Part shown: in pieces, positions 35,772 through 42,177 of the stretch
Position numbering within the stretch: position 1 is the first letter of the stretch
How the letters are laid out: the number at the start of each line of letters is the position of its first letter
NCBI GenBank assembly: GCA_902606505.1
Contig: CACLGU010000010.1
Coordinates: forward strand, 1-42,177
Origin: an uncultured Prochlorococcus sp.
Lineage (GTDB): Bacteria; Cyanobacteriota; Cyanobacteriia; PCC-6307; Cyanobiaceae
Length of the DNA stretch: 42,177 nt
Direction of reading: 5' to 3'
Program-made: the position numbers and the translations under genes
The notes under the pieces: model-generated
Told to the model about the DNA's origin: nothing
Databases searched by the model: none
Seen by the model: only the letters and a program-made list of their open reading frames with translations

Positions 35772-36053
35772 TAAAGTCTTTTAATCATAAACATCGTAAC
35801 TAATTTATTGTGTTTTAAAAAGTTTCAAATTTTTCCTATCTACAGGAGCTATACGAATAGATCATGGTTTTGAAAATAATTCAAGATTGTCTTATTTATA
35901 AAAGATAAATTAGTCAAAATATTCTTTTTAATTTTCCCAAATCTTTCTGTCATTTAAACAATCACTTCTATAAACTTCATAGCATTAATTAAATTGGAAG
36001 GCAATATCTAAATCTAGAGTTAAAATAGTTTAGAGATTTTAATAATAATCTAT

Positions 36054-36365
36054 ATGCAAAGGTATTTGATTTCCTACGAATTTACAGATGGCGAGGATCA
36101 AGAAGAAGGGGCAGAAATGCTAATTAACTGGTACGAATCAGGCGGTCCCCAAAACCGACCTGAAAACTATGAGGTTCATTCTTGGATTTTTATGGTCCAA
36201 AATGGAATTGGACACTCTGTAGTGAGTGCAGATTCTCTTGAGACAATTTGGAAGCAATGGCATCCCTGGAGAAGGTTAATGGATATTAGTATTCAGCCGT
36301 GTATGGATCTTGATGAGACAGTCGGATTATTCAAAAAACAAAAAATGAATACACGAATGGTCTAA
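36054..36365 (+). CDS. DUF3303 family protein
   Basis: 103 residues: MQRYLISYEFTDGEDQEEGA, ENYEVHSWIFMVQNGIGHSV, WKQWHPWRRLMDISIQPCMD. These match the small ferredoxin-fold-like DUF3303 family common in marine picocyanobacteria (dimeric alpha/beta barrel type inferred). No catalytic residues can be assigned. Single-gene unit. Confidence 0.8.
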   Translation: MQRYLISYEFTDGEDQEEGAEMLINWYESGGPQNRPENYEVHSWIFMVQNGIGHSVVSADSLETIWKQWHPWRRLMDISIQPCMDLDETVGLFKKQKMNTRMV

Positions 36366-36466
36366 GAGTATTTCTCATTACACTTATAAATAAATTCCTT
36401 TTTAGTAGCAGACAATACTACACACAGCATCCTTTACGTTAAAAAGGATAAGATTAATTTTCCACT

Positions 36467-36658
36467 ATGCATGATTCTTATCACATTTACTTTAAAGGAG
36501 AAATTCTTTTCAAGAATTTAAGTAAAGATGAATTTGAATTTGTTTGGGGAAAACTTTATACATCCTATATAAATGCCCTAAATAAAGAGCTAACATACGA
36601 ATTAATTAGTGAAAATAATATTAAGGAGCCAACCTTTAACCTTGAGCATTCTTATTAA
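36467..36658 (+). CDS. hypothetical protein, 63 residues
   Basis: MHDSYHIYFKGEILFKNLSK, DEFEFVWGKLYTSYINALNK: an alpha/beta soluble protein whose beginning (YHIYFKGEILFKNLS.EEFE..W) is a pattern I associate with a widespread Prochlorococcus small-protein family but cannot name. Separate promoter likely. Confidence 0.6.
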   Translation: MHDSYHIYFKGEILFKNLSKDEFEFVWGKLYTSYINALNKELTYELISENNIKEPTFNLEHSY

Positions 36659-36678
36659 ATTAAGAAATAGATCTTACA

Positions 36679-36921
36679 TTATGAATAAAACAAGAAAATC
36701 TTTTTTTCTTTTATTTTGATGAACTCTTTTTCTTCTTTAGTAATATCCAAACCTATTTTATTAGCCTCAATTTCGACATTTGAGTTATAAGTTTCAAAAT
36801 TATCTTCTTTTTTAAATAGGGCAACAATACCAATATAAGTTATAAACCAAACAAAGTGATCAGTTTCTCCAATTGGCTCCTCTTTTAAGGAGTCAATAAT
36901 CAAATCACTTGTCGAATCCAT
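36679..36921 (-). CDS. hypothetical protein, 80 residues
   Basis: A possible membrane-proximal helix (VWFITYIGIVALF) in an otherwise acidic, Lys/Glu-rich protein (EIEANKIGLDITKEEKEFIK). No family known. Follows the 78-residue membrane protein by 22 bases on the same strand. Confidence 0.55.
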   Translation of the reverse strand: MDSTSDLIIDSLKEEPIGETDHFVWFITYIGIVALFKKEDNFETYNSNVEIEANKIGLDITKEEKEFIKIKEKKIFLFYS

Positions 36922-36943
36922 TTAATTGTTCTATGTGGAAGTT

Positions 36944-37180
36944 TTAATTACCCCCATTGCAGTACCTTACTGCCTCAGAATTAGTACCCCCATCTTCAAT
37001 AATTTCGGCAACACATTTATTGAAAAGTTTAGACTCTTTTTTTACTGAACAGAATCCAAAAGCAATCGCAGCTAAAGCTATTGCAGATACGAAACTAGAA
37101 CCAAGTTGTATAAAACCATAGGCAAACATAATGTTTTTCTTTCCAGAACATTTTTTTGAATCCTTTTTTTCTTCTGTCAT
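36944..37180 (-). CDS. hypothetical membrane protein, 78 residues
   Basis: A Lys-rich N-terminus with MTEEKKDSKKCSGKKNI, one or two tight helices (about 18-44, AYGFIQLGSSFVSAIALAAI) and a Cys-containing tail (FNKCVAEIIEDGG...YCNGG). Four Cys in all. No family recognised. Confidence 0.6.
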   Translation of the reverse strand: MTEEKKDSKKCSGKKNIMFAYGFIQLGSSFVSAIALAAIAFGFCSVKKESKLFNKCVAEIIEDGGTNSEAVRYCNGGN

Positions 37181-37484
37181 TTTAAAATTTTTAACTCACT
37201 CAAACCTATTTGATTAATCTTGCGTTTGGGAAGTGTTGCCATAGAGAAAACCGAATCAAGACTTAATTTAAACAGATGAGACAAATTTTCTAAAATTCAA
37301 GTTTCCTTTTGTTTTTCTTAACTTTATTTGTCAATTTGATACATCATTCAAAAATAAGTTTATTAATTTTTTCTTAACACTAGATTCTAGATAAAATCCT
37401 TTTTATAAATATAAAAGTAATGATCCCACAGTTATAACAATAGGTTATGGTGCATCTTAAACTATATTTAAACTTTTCTTGATG
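37181..37484. other. non-coding stretch
   Basis: About 300 bases of AT-rich sequence with stops in all frames. I see short inverted repeats (CTAGA/TCTAG at about 37381-37391) but no gene, RNA or promoter I can defend. It forms the left flank of the DnaA-box cluster. Confidence 0.5.
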
Positions 37485-37498
37485 AAGTATTAATACTT
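37485..37498. repeat. 14-bp perfect palindrome
   Basis: AAGTATTAATACTT reads the same on both strands. It stands 46 bases before the first DnaA-like box. It could be a dimeric-protein operator or be coincidental in AT-rich DNA. Confidence 0.4.
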
Positions 37499-37543
37499 AA
37501 AAATTATTCCAGAAAAGCTTGTTTTGAACATGCTCCCCGAGAG

Positions 37544-37654
37544 TTATCCACTTTTTTAGTGTTTTTCAACAGGTTTTTCCACAATATGTTGATTAAATTA
37601 AATCTTCTATGTGCAAAATAAAATATTTTCTCTTTTAAAAAAAATATATCCACA
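37544..37654 (+). other. cluster of DnaA-box-like 9-mers
   Basis: Four 9-mers in the same orientation: TTATCCACT (37544-37552), TTTTCAACA (37563-37571, weak), TTTTCCACA (37575-37583) and ATATCCACA (37646-37654). The general consensus is TTATCCACA, and TTTTCCACA is the form reported for cyanobacteria. An A/T-only-like stretch between the third and fourth resembles an unwinding element. No dnaA or dnaN is near, so it may be an accessory DnaA-binding locus, an origin, or chance. Confidence 0.45.
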
Positions 37655-37715
37655 TTTTGTTTTGATGATACCTATGATTCAATTTGGAAAAATTTTTTAG
37701 TTTGATTTTAAAATT

Positions 37716-37841
37716 ATGAATATCAACAAAATTATAAAAATTTCGACCACTGAAATCAAAAAAAAACTCAAGAAATCAAAGTTTGATTTACTTACCTACG
37801 AAAATGATTTTTTAGTTAAAAGTTTAAAAAAGGCTGGATAG
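37716..37841 (+). CDS. candidate small basic protein, 41 residues
   Basis: MNINKIIKISTTEIKKKLKK, SKFDLLTYENDFLVKSLKKA. ATG start, TAG stop, Lys-rich. The frame stays open in a stop-rich background, so a gene is possible, but no homologue comes to mind. Its position right after the DnaA-box cluster makes it of interest. Confidence 0.35.
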   Translation: MNINKIIKISTTEIKKKLKKSKFDLLTYENDFLVKSLKKAG

Positions 37842-38140
37842 TCTCTTGGTTTACCAAAATTATATTTTTTCAATAAACACCTTTAACTTAAATTTTGTTC
37901 TACTAAACACAACCATTAATCAATTTTTAAAGATTTGAAGTTAGTTCAGTAAATATAAATTTTCTATTGAAAATAAAAAAAAGGTAGCCCTACAATAAAC
38001 AATAAAAAAAAATATCGGTTATATTAGGTTAATCTCAGTATGAGATCAGATTAGAAATATAAACGGTAAATTCATAAGGCTTATTTTAATTATTTATTGC
38101 TTCTTTTTACCTATATTTGAAAACTAGTTTCAGTTAAAAA
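37842..38140. other. non-coding stretch / leader of the following gene
   Basis: About 300 bases without a credible frame. It holds a small hairpin ATCTCA-GTA-TGAGAT (about 38032-38046), which can alternatively pair TAATCT with AGATTA, so a bistable leader of the 38141 gene is possible. Nothing else stands out. Confidence 0.4.
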
Positions 38141-38392
38141 ATGAATACCCAAGAACTTAAAGTCAACTACAAAAAGCTTTTAAACAAAGCTGCTCAAGCA
38201 AACGGTCGTAAGGAAACTGTTTCTTACCTAAACCGTGCTGCTAAAATCAAGTCAAAGCTTTACTCAACTTCTAAAGTAAATTGCTTTAGATGTAATGGAG
38301 CAGGTTTTCTAAGAATTTCATTAGATGAGACTAAAACGTGTCTATCCTGCTATGGAAAGGGTTTTTTAGTTCAAGAAGTTCAGCAGCTTTAA
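38141..38392 (+). CDS. small DnaJ-type zinc-motif protein
   Basis: 83 residues: a basic helical N-terminal part (about 1-42), then CFRCNGAGFLR and TCLSCYGKGFL. Two CxxCxGxGF half-sites form one four-Cys zinc site like the DnaJ cysteine-rich domain, but with no J domain. Such small zinc proteins in cyanobacteria and plastids often act as thiol or assembly chaperones; that is inference only. Confidence 0.75.
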   Translation: MNTQELKVNYKKLLNKAAQANGRKETVSYLNRAAKIKSKLYSTSKVNCFRCNGAGFLRISLDETKTCLSCYGKGFLVQEVQQL

Positions 38393-38409
38393 AAAATTTT
38401 TATTTATTA

Positions 38410-38565
38410 ATGAAAGATCTCATTCAAGCTCATAAAAAAATAATTAAAACAGTCAAAGAACAAATGGGATTTTCTGATTATGGCATGTACTGGCTAGCTT
38501 TCCTAGAAGGGGGATTAACTATATGGTTGCTGGATAGAATATTTTTCCACTGGTTAAATTTTTAA
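38410..38565 (+). CDS. hypothetical protein, 51 residues
   Basis: The frame is open from 38338, but that part overlaps the zinc-motif gene. The ATG at 38410, 17 bases after it, is the better start: MKDLIQAHKKIIKTVKEQMG, then FSDYGMYWLAFLEGGLTIWL. A charged helix leads to a hydrophobic segment, likely membrane-associated. Confidence 0.6.
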   Translation: MKDLIQAHKKIIKTVKEQMGFSDYGMYWLAFLEGGLTIWLLDRIFFHWLNF

Positions 38566-38655
38566 TTTTGATTAGTCTCAAAAAAATTATAAAGGTATTA
38601 AATTGATCAATTTATCGAAACCATTTAAAAAGTTGTAGCATAGTAAAAAACAAAT

Positions 38656-38883
38656 ATGCAATTACTGGGATTAATTCTTTTACTAGCTAGTAGCTGGTAC
38701 TTATGGAAATTAACATCAAACTTTCTTGATGAACCAACAAAAAAAGAGCTGACAAATAGTTTTAGCAACCTTAAAAATAAATTATCTGAGGGCAAACAAA
38801 GCTTCTCTAAAGCAAAAATAAGTGAAGCTTGGGAAAAATACAAAGAAGAAGGTGGAGCCTTATCTAATAAAGACAAGAGCTAG
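38656..38883 (+). CDS. membrane-anchored helical protein, 75 residues
   Basis: An N-terminal membrane helix (MQLLGLILLLASSWYLWKLT) and a charged helical cytoplasmic domain (ELTNSFSNLKNKLSEGKQSF, SEAWEKYKEE). No family recognised. First gene of a four-gene coupled chain: its stop overlaps the next start by one base (TAGTG). Confidence 0.65.
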   Translation: MQLLGLILLLASSWYLWKLTSNFLDEPTKKELTNSFSNLKNKLSEGKQSFSKAKISEAWEKYKEEGGALSNKDKS

Positions 38884-39137
38884 TGGACTTTTTTATTATT
38901 ACAAGTCTTACTAAAGATATATCTAGAATTGATCTTATTGGTATTTTGATTGGTCATTTAATTTTTGGTGTTGCATTGACACAGCTTTTAGATTGGACGT
39001 GGTTGAAGAACCTTATGAGTGAAGAAGATAAAAAAAGGATGCTTAAAAGTTATACATGGAAAGATTTATTAGTTGATGGAGCAATTGTTACGGTAGTTCT
39101 AGGAATAATCTTTTTAATAATTAGCATTTTTTTATAA
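38883..39137 (+). CDS. hypothetical two-helix membrane protein, 84 residues
   Basis: Starts with GTG overlapping the previous stop. Two hydrophobic helices (about 17-37 LIGILIGHLIFGVALTQLLD and 64-84 GAIVTVVLGIIFLIISIFL) are joined by a charged loop (LMSEEDKKRMLKSYTWKDLL). Family unknown. The following microgene starts on the very next base. Confidence 0.65.
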   Translation: MDFFIITSLTKDISRIDLIGILIGHLIFGVALTQLLDWTWLKNLMSEEDKKRMLKSYTWKDLLVDGAIVTVVLGIIFLIISIFL

Positions 39138-39233
39138 ATGAACGTAACTTTCATACTTTTAGTTTTTTTAATGATATCAATTGTGATTTTCACTCAAATA
39201 ATAAATTACTCCGACAAAAATCAGAATAAATGA
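39138..39233 (+). CDS. single-span microprotein, 31 residues
   Basis: MNVTFILLVFLMISIVIFTQ then IINYSDKNQNK. Starts directly after the stop of the preceding gene (TAAATG) and its own stop overlaps the next start (ATGA). Both junctions argue for real, coupled translation. Confidence 0.6.
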   Translation: MNVTFILLVFLMISIVIFTQIINYSDKNQNK

Positions 39234-39331
39234 CAGAAGTAACTAGCAACTCCTCAACTGGGTGGTATTTAATTGCATTGGTAAGCACTTTATCTTTTTT
39301 AGCCTTAATTTACTTCGGACAAAAAAGATAG
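39230..39331 (+). CDS. single-span microprotein, 33 residues
   Basis: MTEVTSNSSTGWYLIALVST then LSFLALIYFGQKR: a polar N-terminus, one helix, a basic C-terminus, like small photosystem or b6f subunits in form. Not matched to any by eye. Last cistron of the chain 38656-39331. Confidence 0.6.
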   Translation: MTEVTSNSSTGWYLIALVSTLSFLALIYFGQKR

Positions 39332-39368
39332 AGTACACTTTAATTAATTATTTAAATTCAAAAAAAAA

Positions 39369-39393
39369 CTCTGCAACTACTTGAGATGCAGAG
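39369..39393. terminator. hairpin with flanking A/T tracts (probable bidirectional terminator)
   Basis: CTCTGCA (39369-39375) and TGCAGAG (39387-39393) pair around an 11-base loop. On the minus strand the stem is followed by nine U residues, a standard intrinsic terminator for leftward transcription from the SDR gene. On the plus strand it is followed by CUUUUGAUU, a weaker tract that may end the microprotein chain. Confidence 0.6.
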
Positions 39394-39435
39394 CTTTTGA
39401 TTATTAAGTGACTGATTTATATAAATCTATTGATT

Positions 39436-39576
39436 ATGAAACCTTTTTTCTTAATTAAAGAAAAAGAGACCGATGAATGTGATGAAGATACTGAATTCAC
39501 GGCCCCTTTGATAACCGCATTTTTCGGTAGATACGACAATGAATCACCTCCTTTACTAATGTTTTTCTTAAGATAA
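39436..39576 (+). CDS. candidate small protein, 46 residues
   Basis: MKPFFLIKEKETDECDEDTE, FTAPLITAFFGRYDNESPPL, LMFFLR. The order acidic, then hydrophobic and Pro-containing is protein-like, and the frame opens with ATG. No family recognised. It lies between the terminator and the SDR gene. Confidence 0.4.
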   Translation: MKPFFLIKEKETDECDEDTEFTAPLITAFFGRYDNESPPLLMFFLR

Positions 39577-39671
39577 CTAAAAGAATTAAACAAGGAAAGG
39601 AATATGTTAAAAACTTAAAAGTTTTTTAACAAATCTACGATTTAAATCTCTTAAAAATAAAAATATAGATA

Positions 39672-40337
39672 CTACCAAGGCAAAACTTCTCCATTGGCAT
39701 GCCAAAACGTACCCGAGTTATTTTTATTTAGAGAATCAATACGTTTTAAAAGGCCATTTGCTGATTCTTTTGGACTAATTCCATTTCTTGTAAAGCCAGT
39801 CATTCTTGTACTAACCAACCCTGGATGCAAAATAGCTACATAAATATCTTCTCTTGATAAATCTAAGGAAAGTGATTTTGCTGCCATGGACAAGGCAACT
39901 TTAGACATCCTATAACCATAAGAACTTCCAGATGTATTATCTTCAATAGATCCCATTCTACTTGTGATAAAAGCAACTTTAGAAGATCTTTTTAAAAGAT
40001 GTTTAAGTGATTGAGTCATACATATGGGGCTCAATGCATTGATTTCAAATTGCCGCAAAATACTTTTTTTATCTAAGCTTTCGAAAGAATTAAATTCGTA
40101 AATTCCTGCATTATGAATTAAACAATCTAGATTAACTCCAGATAGTTTTTTACACAAATTTGTTATTGACTCATCAGAAGAAATTTCTATATTCTCTTCA
40201 ATTCTCACTCCTAAATCTCTAAGTTCTTTTGAAGCTTTCCTACACGTTGCAATTACGTTATCTCCCCTCTTATGAATTTGCCTACATAGTTCTAATCCAA
40301 TACCCCTATTTGATCCTGTTACTAGATAAGTCGACAT
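39672..40337 (-). CDS. short-chain dehydrogenase/reductase (SDR)
   Basis: An NAD(P)-dependent oxidoreductase of 221 residues, short for classical SDRs (~250). The cofactor loop is TGSNRGIGLELC (about 7-18), then LIHNAGIYEF (NNAG position), the catalytic region FITSRMGS with the Ser, and YGYRMSKVALS with Tyr and Lys of the YxxxK motif. LHPGLVSTRMTGF is the usual PG-motif after the active site. Arg14 in the loop suggests NADP preference. Substrate unknown; sequence style (SNRGIG.. csgA-like) fits the C-factor/carbonyl-reductase group. Confidence 0.88.
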   Translation of the reverse strand: MSTYLVTGSNRGIGLELCRQIHKRGDNVIATCRKASKELRDLGVRIEENIEISSDESITNLCKKLSGVNLDCLIHNAGIYEFNSFESLDKKSILRQFEINALSPICMTQSLKHLLKRSSKVAFITSRMGSIEDNTSGSSYGYRMSKVALSMAAKSLSLDLSREDIYVAILHPGLVSTRMTGFTRNGISPKESANGLLKRIDSLNKNNSGTFWHANGEVLPW

Positions 40338-40509
40338 TTCTAAACTACAAAATAAAAATTAATCTAAATCCAAATATAAAAAAAACAAACTAGAAAAAGT
40401 AAAAATTTATAAAATTCCTTATAAGATTTTTTAAGGTTATAATATATTTTGAAATTACAAAGATTTTATAAAAGAAAGCAAAGATATATTTATCATCAAA
40501 ATTTAATAT

Positions 40510-40716
40510 ATGGAAATTTTCAATCAAGAATTTATACAAGAGATTATTGGGTTAACGTGGAGAAATCCTGCTTTCATGGCTATAGCAATTGCATTAGTTT
40601 GGCTTATCCCACAATTATTCATCAGAAAAATAATGGAAAAAAAATATGATCAAAGAAAAATAGAAATTCAGAAAAATAAAATTCAGAAACTTTATCCAAC
40701 TAATACTCCTAAATAA
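40510..40716 (+). CDS. hypothetical membrane protein, 68 residues
   Basis: MEIFNQEFIQEIIGLTWRNP, then a membrane helix (about 20-38, AFMAIAIALVWLIPQLFI) and a Lys-rich cytoplasmic tail (KKYDQRKIEIQKNKIQK). An overlapping frame at 40449 in another register is a shadow. No family recognised. Confidence 0.65.
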   Translation: MEIFNQEFIQEIIGLTWRNPAFMAIAIALVWLIPQLFIRKIMEKKYDQRKIEIQKNKIQKLYPTNTPK

Positions 40717-40776
40717 GATTTTTATTTATAAGATGATTTAATGAATCAAAAAATTCTTTTTGCATCCAAGTAAAAT

Positions 40777-40968
40777 ATGATCTACAAAATAATTAGAATT
40801 GATGGGAAAGATGACGAATTAACCGCTCAAAGTTTTGATAAGTATTCAGATGCATACGATTTGTTAGAGGAACTATATGGAGATTTATGTTGTTCAGATG
40901 CTGATTACGGAGACATAACCTATTACGATATTGTGGAAAATAATTTAAAAAATATTAATGGAGAATAA
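40777..40968 (+). CDS. hypothetical acidic protein, 63 residues
   Basis: MIYKIIRIDGKDDELTAQSF, DKYSDAYDLLEELYGDLCCS, DADYGDITYYDIV: a beta-start/helix/beta arrangement with a CC pair and many Asp. The pattern resembles small cyanobacterial hypotheticals but is unnamed. It overlaps the next gene by 11 bases in another frame. Confidence 0.65.
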   Translation: MIYKIIRIDGKDDELTAQSFDKYSDAYDLLEELYGDLCCSDADYGDITYYDIVENNLKNINGE

Positions 40969-41167
40969 AAAATGGGTTCCCTCCCAAGAAGAGAATTTAG
41001 GAGTAATAACCAGTGTATATGAATTCATTAAAGAAGAACTTTCAGAGCTTCAAAAAGAAACTGGATGTCCCGATTCATTTATTTATGATTTTATTGGCAA
41101 GATTCAAAATGAATGGAATCCTAAATCTTGCCACTCCATAGTTAGAAATAAAAAAAGGAAAAATTAG
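40958..41167 (+). CDS. hypothetical protein, 69 residues
   Basis: MENKKWVPSQEENLGVITSV, YEFIKEELSELQKETGCPDS, FIYDFIGKIQNEWNPKSCHS: helical and soluble with two Cys. Overlapping the previous gene by 11 bases indicates co-translation. No family recognised. Confidence 0.6.
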   Translation: MENKKWVPSQEENLGVITSVYEFIKEELSELQKETGCPDSFIYDFIGKIQNEWNPKSCHSIVRNKKRKN

Positions 41168-41237
41168 AAAATATTAAATCTTAAACTCAAATTTATAAAT
41201 CTTCTTTAATATAGTCTGAATTTAAAAATATTAAATA

Positions 41238-41324
41238 ATGATTATTAGAATACTAGGTATCGTGCTTATCCTTGGTACGATTGCATATTATGGTTTAGTT
41301 TTGACAGGGCAAAGCAACCTTTAG
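41238..41324 (+). CDS. single-span microprotein, 28 residues
   Basis: MIIRILGIVLILGTIAYYGL then VLTGQSNL: one helix, clean ATG and TAG. Size and form are like small photosynthetic subunits, but no match is known. A start 25 bases before the next gene is typical spacing here. Confidence 0.5.
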   Translation: MIIRILGIVLILGTIAYYGLVLTGQSNL

Positions 41325-41349
41325 TTTCTTTAACTTTTGAAAATTTCTC

Positions 41350-41562
41350 ATGAGATGGCCACCTACTCTTTGTTGGACAGCACCAAAGACTATTAATGGT
41401 AATAGACATTTTCAAGTTAAAGCTTTTGGTGGTAAAAATGATGAAAGATGGGTTGATATTTTTCCTACCAAAAATAAAAAAGATATTAAAAGGATTTCAT
41501 GGGCAAAATTAAAATCAGAATGGACTACTGGATGGTTAAGGCTCCCAAAAGATAAAGAATAA
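41350..41562 (+). CDS. Trp-rich small protein (TIGR02450-like)
   Basis: 70 residues with six Trp: PTLCWTAPKTINGNRHFQVK, NDERWVDIFPTK, ISWAKLKSEWTTGWLRLP. The pattern W-T-A...N-G-x-R-H-F-x-V followed by a W...GW end matches the small Trp-rich TIGR02450 family as I recall it; function unknown. Soluble. Confidence 0.65.
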   Translation: MRWPPTLCWTAPKTINGNRHFQVKAFGGKNDERWVDIFPTKNKKDIKRISWAKLKSEWTTGWLRLPKDKE

Positions 41563-41660
41563 TTTGTTTATGTAAACAAATATTATTAACCAGAAAATTG
41601 TAAAAAATAATACCTAATACAAAAAAAATAGCTTATAAAATTTTTAAAAAGCTGTTTAAT

Positions 41661-41834
41661 ATGAAGCCAGAACCGAAGAAAAAACTTCCTAATAAAAAAG
41701 TTATAAGTTCAGCAAAATTTGAGGCTAAAGAACAATTTACAAAATCAGCATTAGAAAATTTAAAAACAGAAAATGAAAGACTTGTTAACTCACTAAAAAA
41801 ATCTGGGGAAATTAAAGAATCAAAAAAAAATTAA
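41661..41834 (+). CDS. small Lys-rich helical protein, 57 residues
   Basis: MKPEPKKKLPNKKVISSAKF, EAKEQFTKSALENLKTENER, LVNSLKKSGEIKES. A basic Pro-rich start followed by one long charged helix. Intact frame; no family recognised. Confidence 0.5.
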   Translation: MKPEPKKKLPNKKVISSAKFEAKEQFTKSALENLKTENERLVNSLKKSGEIKESKKN

Positions 41835-41885
41835 ATTTACAAAATTAAATTTTTTTTATTAATATGTTGTTTTATAGGTTGAGAA

Positions 41886-42005
41886 ATGATTGACAAAATC
41901 TCTTTAGCAAATTCTCATTTACCACAACTTGTTGGGTTCGTACTTATGTCAATTGGTTATACATTAGGCAATAAATTCTACCTTCCAGATATTAAACAAA
42001 AATAG
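41886..42005 (+). CDS. small protein with hydrophobic segment, 39 residues
   Basis: MIDKISLANSHLPQLVGFVL then MSIGYTLGNKFYLPDIKQK: a moderately hydrophobic helix (about 12-27) with Gly spacing. Clean ATG-to-TAG frame preceded by GTTGAGA. Unknown family. The 172 bases after it to the window end hold nothing I can call. Confidence 0.5.
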   Translation: MIDKISLANSHLPQLVGFVLMSIGYTLGNKFYLPDIKQK

Positions 42006-42177
42006 TAATTTCTAGTTATTAAAAATTATTTTAAAAAATTAACGTTGAAAATATATTTCTATTAAAAAAATTTTCAAACTCCATCTGACTTAGAGAAATA
42101 AGACTTTAAAGGTAATTTGTAATTCAATTAAAATTAAGACCTAGATATTAATGACACATAAATGTAACATTAAAGTC

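Noticed and set aside
38338-38409. Upstream extension of the 38410 gene
   Set aside because: It would overlap the zinc-motif gene by 55 bases and add a Ser-rich segment that is simply that gene in another frame.
39419-39480. Short A/T inverted repeat near the 39436 frame
   Set aside because: TTCTTAATTAAAGAA is a weak AT-only palindrome, expected by chance in this base composition.
40449-40649. Plus frame with Tyr/Arg-rich product
   Set aside because: Different register of the 40510-40716 gene, whose membrane helix and basic tail are more protein-like.

Overview
This window is AT-rich cyanobacterial chromosome (roughly 30% GC by eye) and almost certainly comes from a high-light-adapted Prochlorococcus. 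The evidence is petN, pcyA, thf1/psb29, a sipA-like gene, a DevBCA exporter, an FtsH of the photosynthetic type, very tight gene packing and a large number of Prochlorococcus-style microproteins. Strain assignment is an inference; no rRNA or tRNA is present to test it. I saw no transposase, CRISPR array, phage gene or tRNA.

Layout. (a) 1-5.6 kb, minus strand: the 5' part of recG (its C-terminus lies beyond the left edge), an uncharacterised gene, tsf and rpsB, and a family-2 glycosyltransferase. The rpsB leader holds a clear interleaved (pseudoknot) pairing. (b) 5.7-9.4 kb, minus: a translationally coupled operon pcyA-devB-devC-devA plus a basic 49-residue protein, linking bilin synthesis to an ABC exporter. 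(c) 9.5-16 kb: a pair of M16 peptidases, sipA-like, ftsH and clpP converging on a shared CTAG stop, thf1, petN with a coupled small membrane protein, and a DUF2103 protein. (d) 16-19.5 kb: a run of very small unrecognised genes. (e) 19.6-28.2 kb, plus strand: a ribbon-helix-helix-like protein, a DUF2130 coiled-coil putative nuclease, a free-standing IF-2 N-domain protein, a membrane-anchored protein, then the four-gene DNA-ligase-associated repair cassette (metallo-beta-lactamase exonuclease, ATP-dependent ligase, Lhr-type helicase, metallophosphoesterase). (f) 28.7-34.3 kb: a candidate structured RNA, small genes, the complete pstSCAB phosphate importer and a K+ channel with a TrkA-N domain. 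(g) 34.4-42.2 kb: small, mostly membrane or hypothetical genes, an SDR oxidoreductase and a non-coding stretch with a cluster of DnaA-box-like 9-mers.

The best candidates for something undescribed are the pcyA/devBCA coupling, the DnaA-box cluster at 37.5 kb away from any replication gene, the structured RNA at 28.7 kb, the rpsB pseudoknot leader, and the many coupled microproteins, especially the chain at 38.7-39.3 kb. The ligase cassette is known in other bacteria but still has no established cellular role.

Numbers such as residue positions were counted by hand. Family names come from recognising motifs, not from searches.
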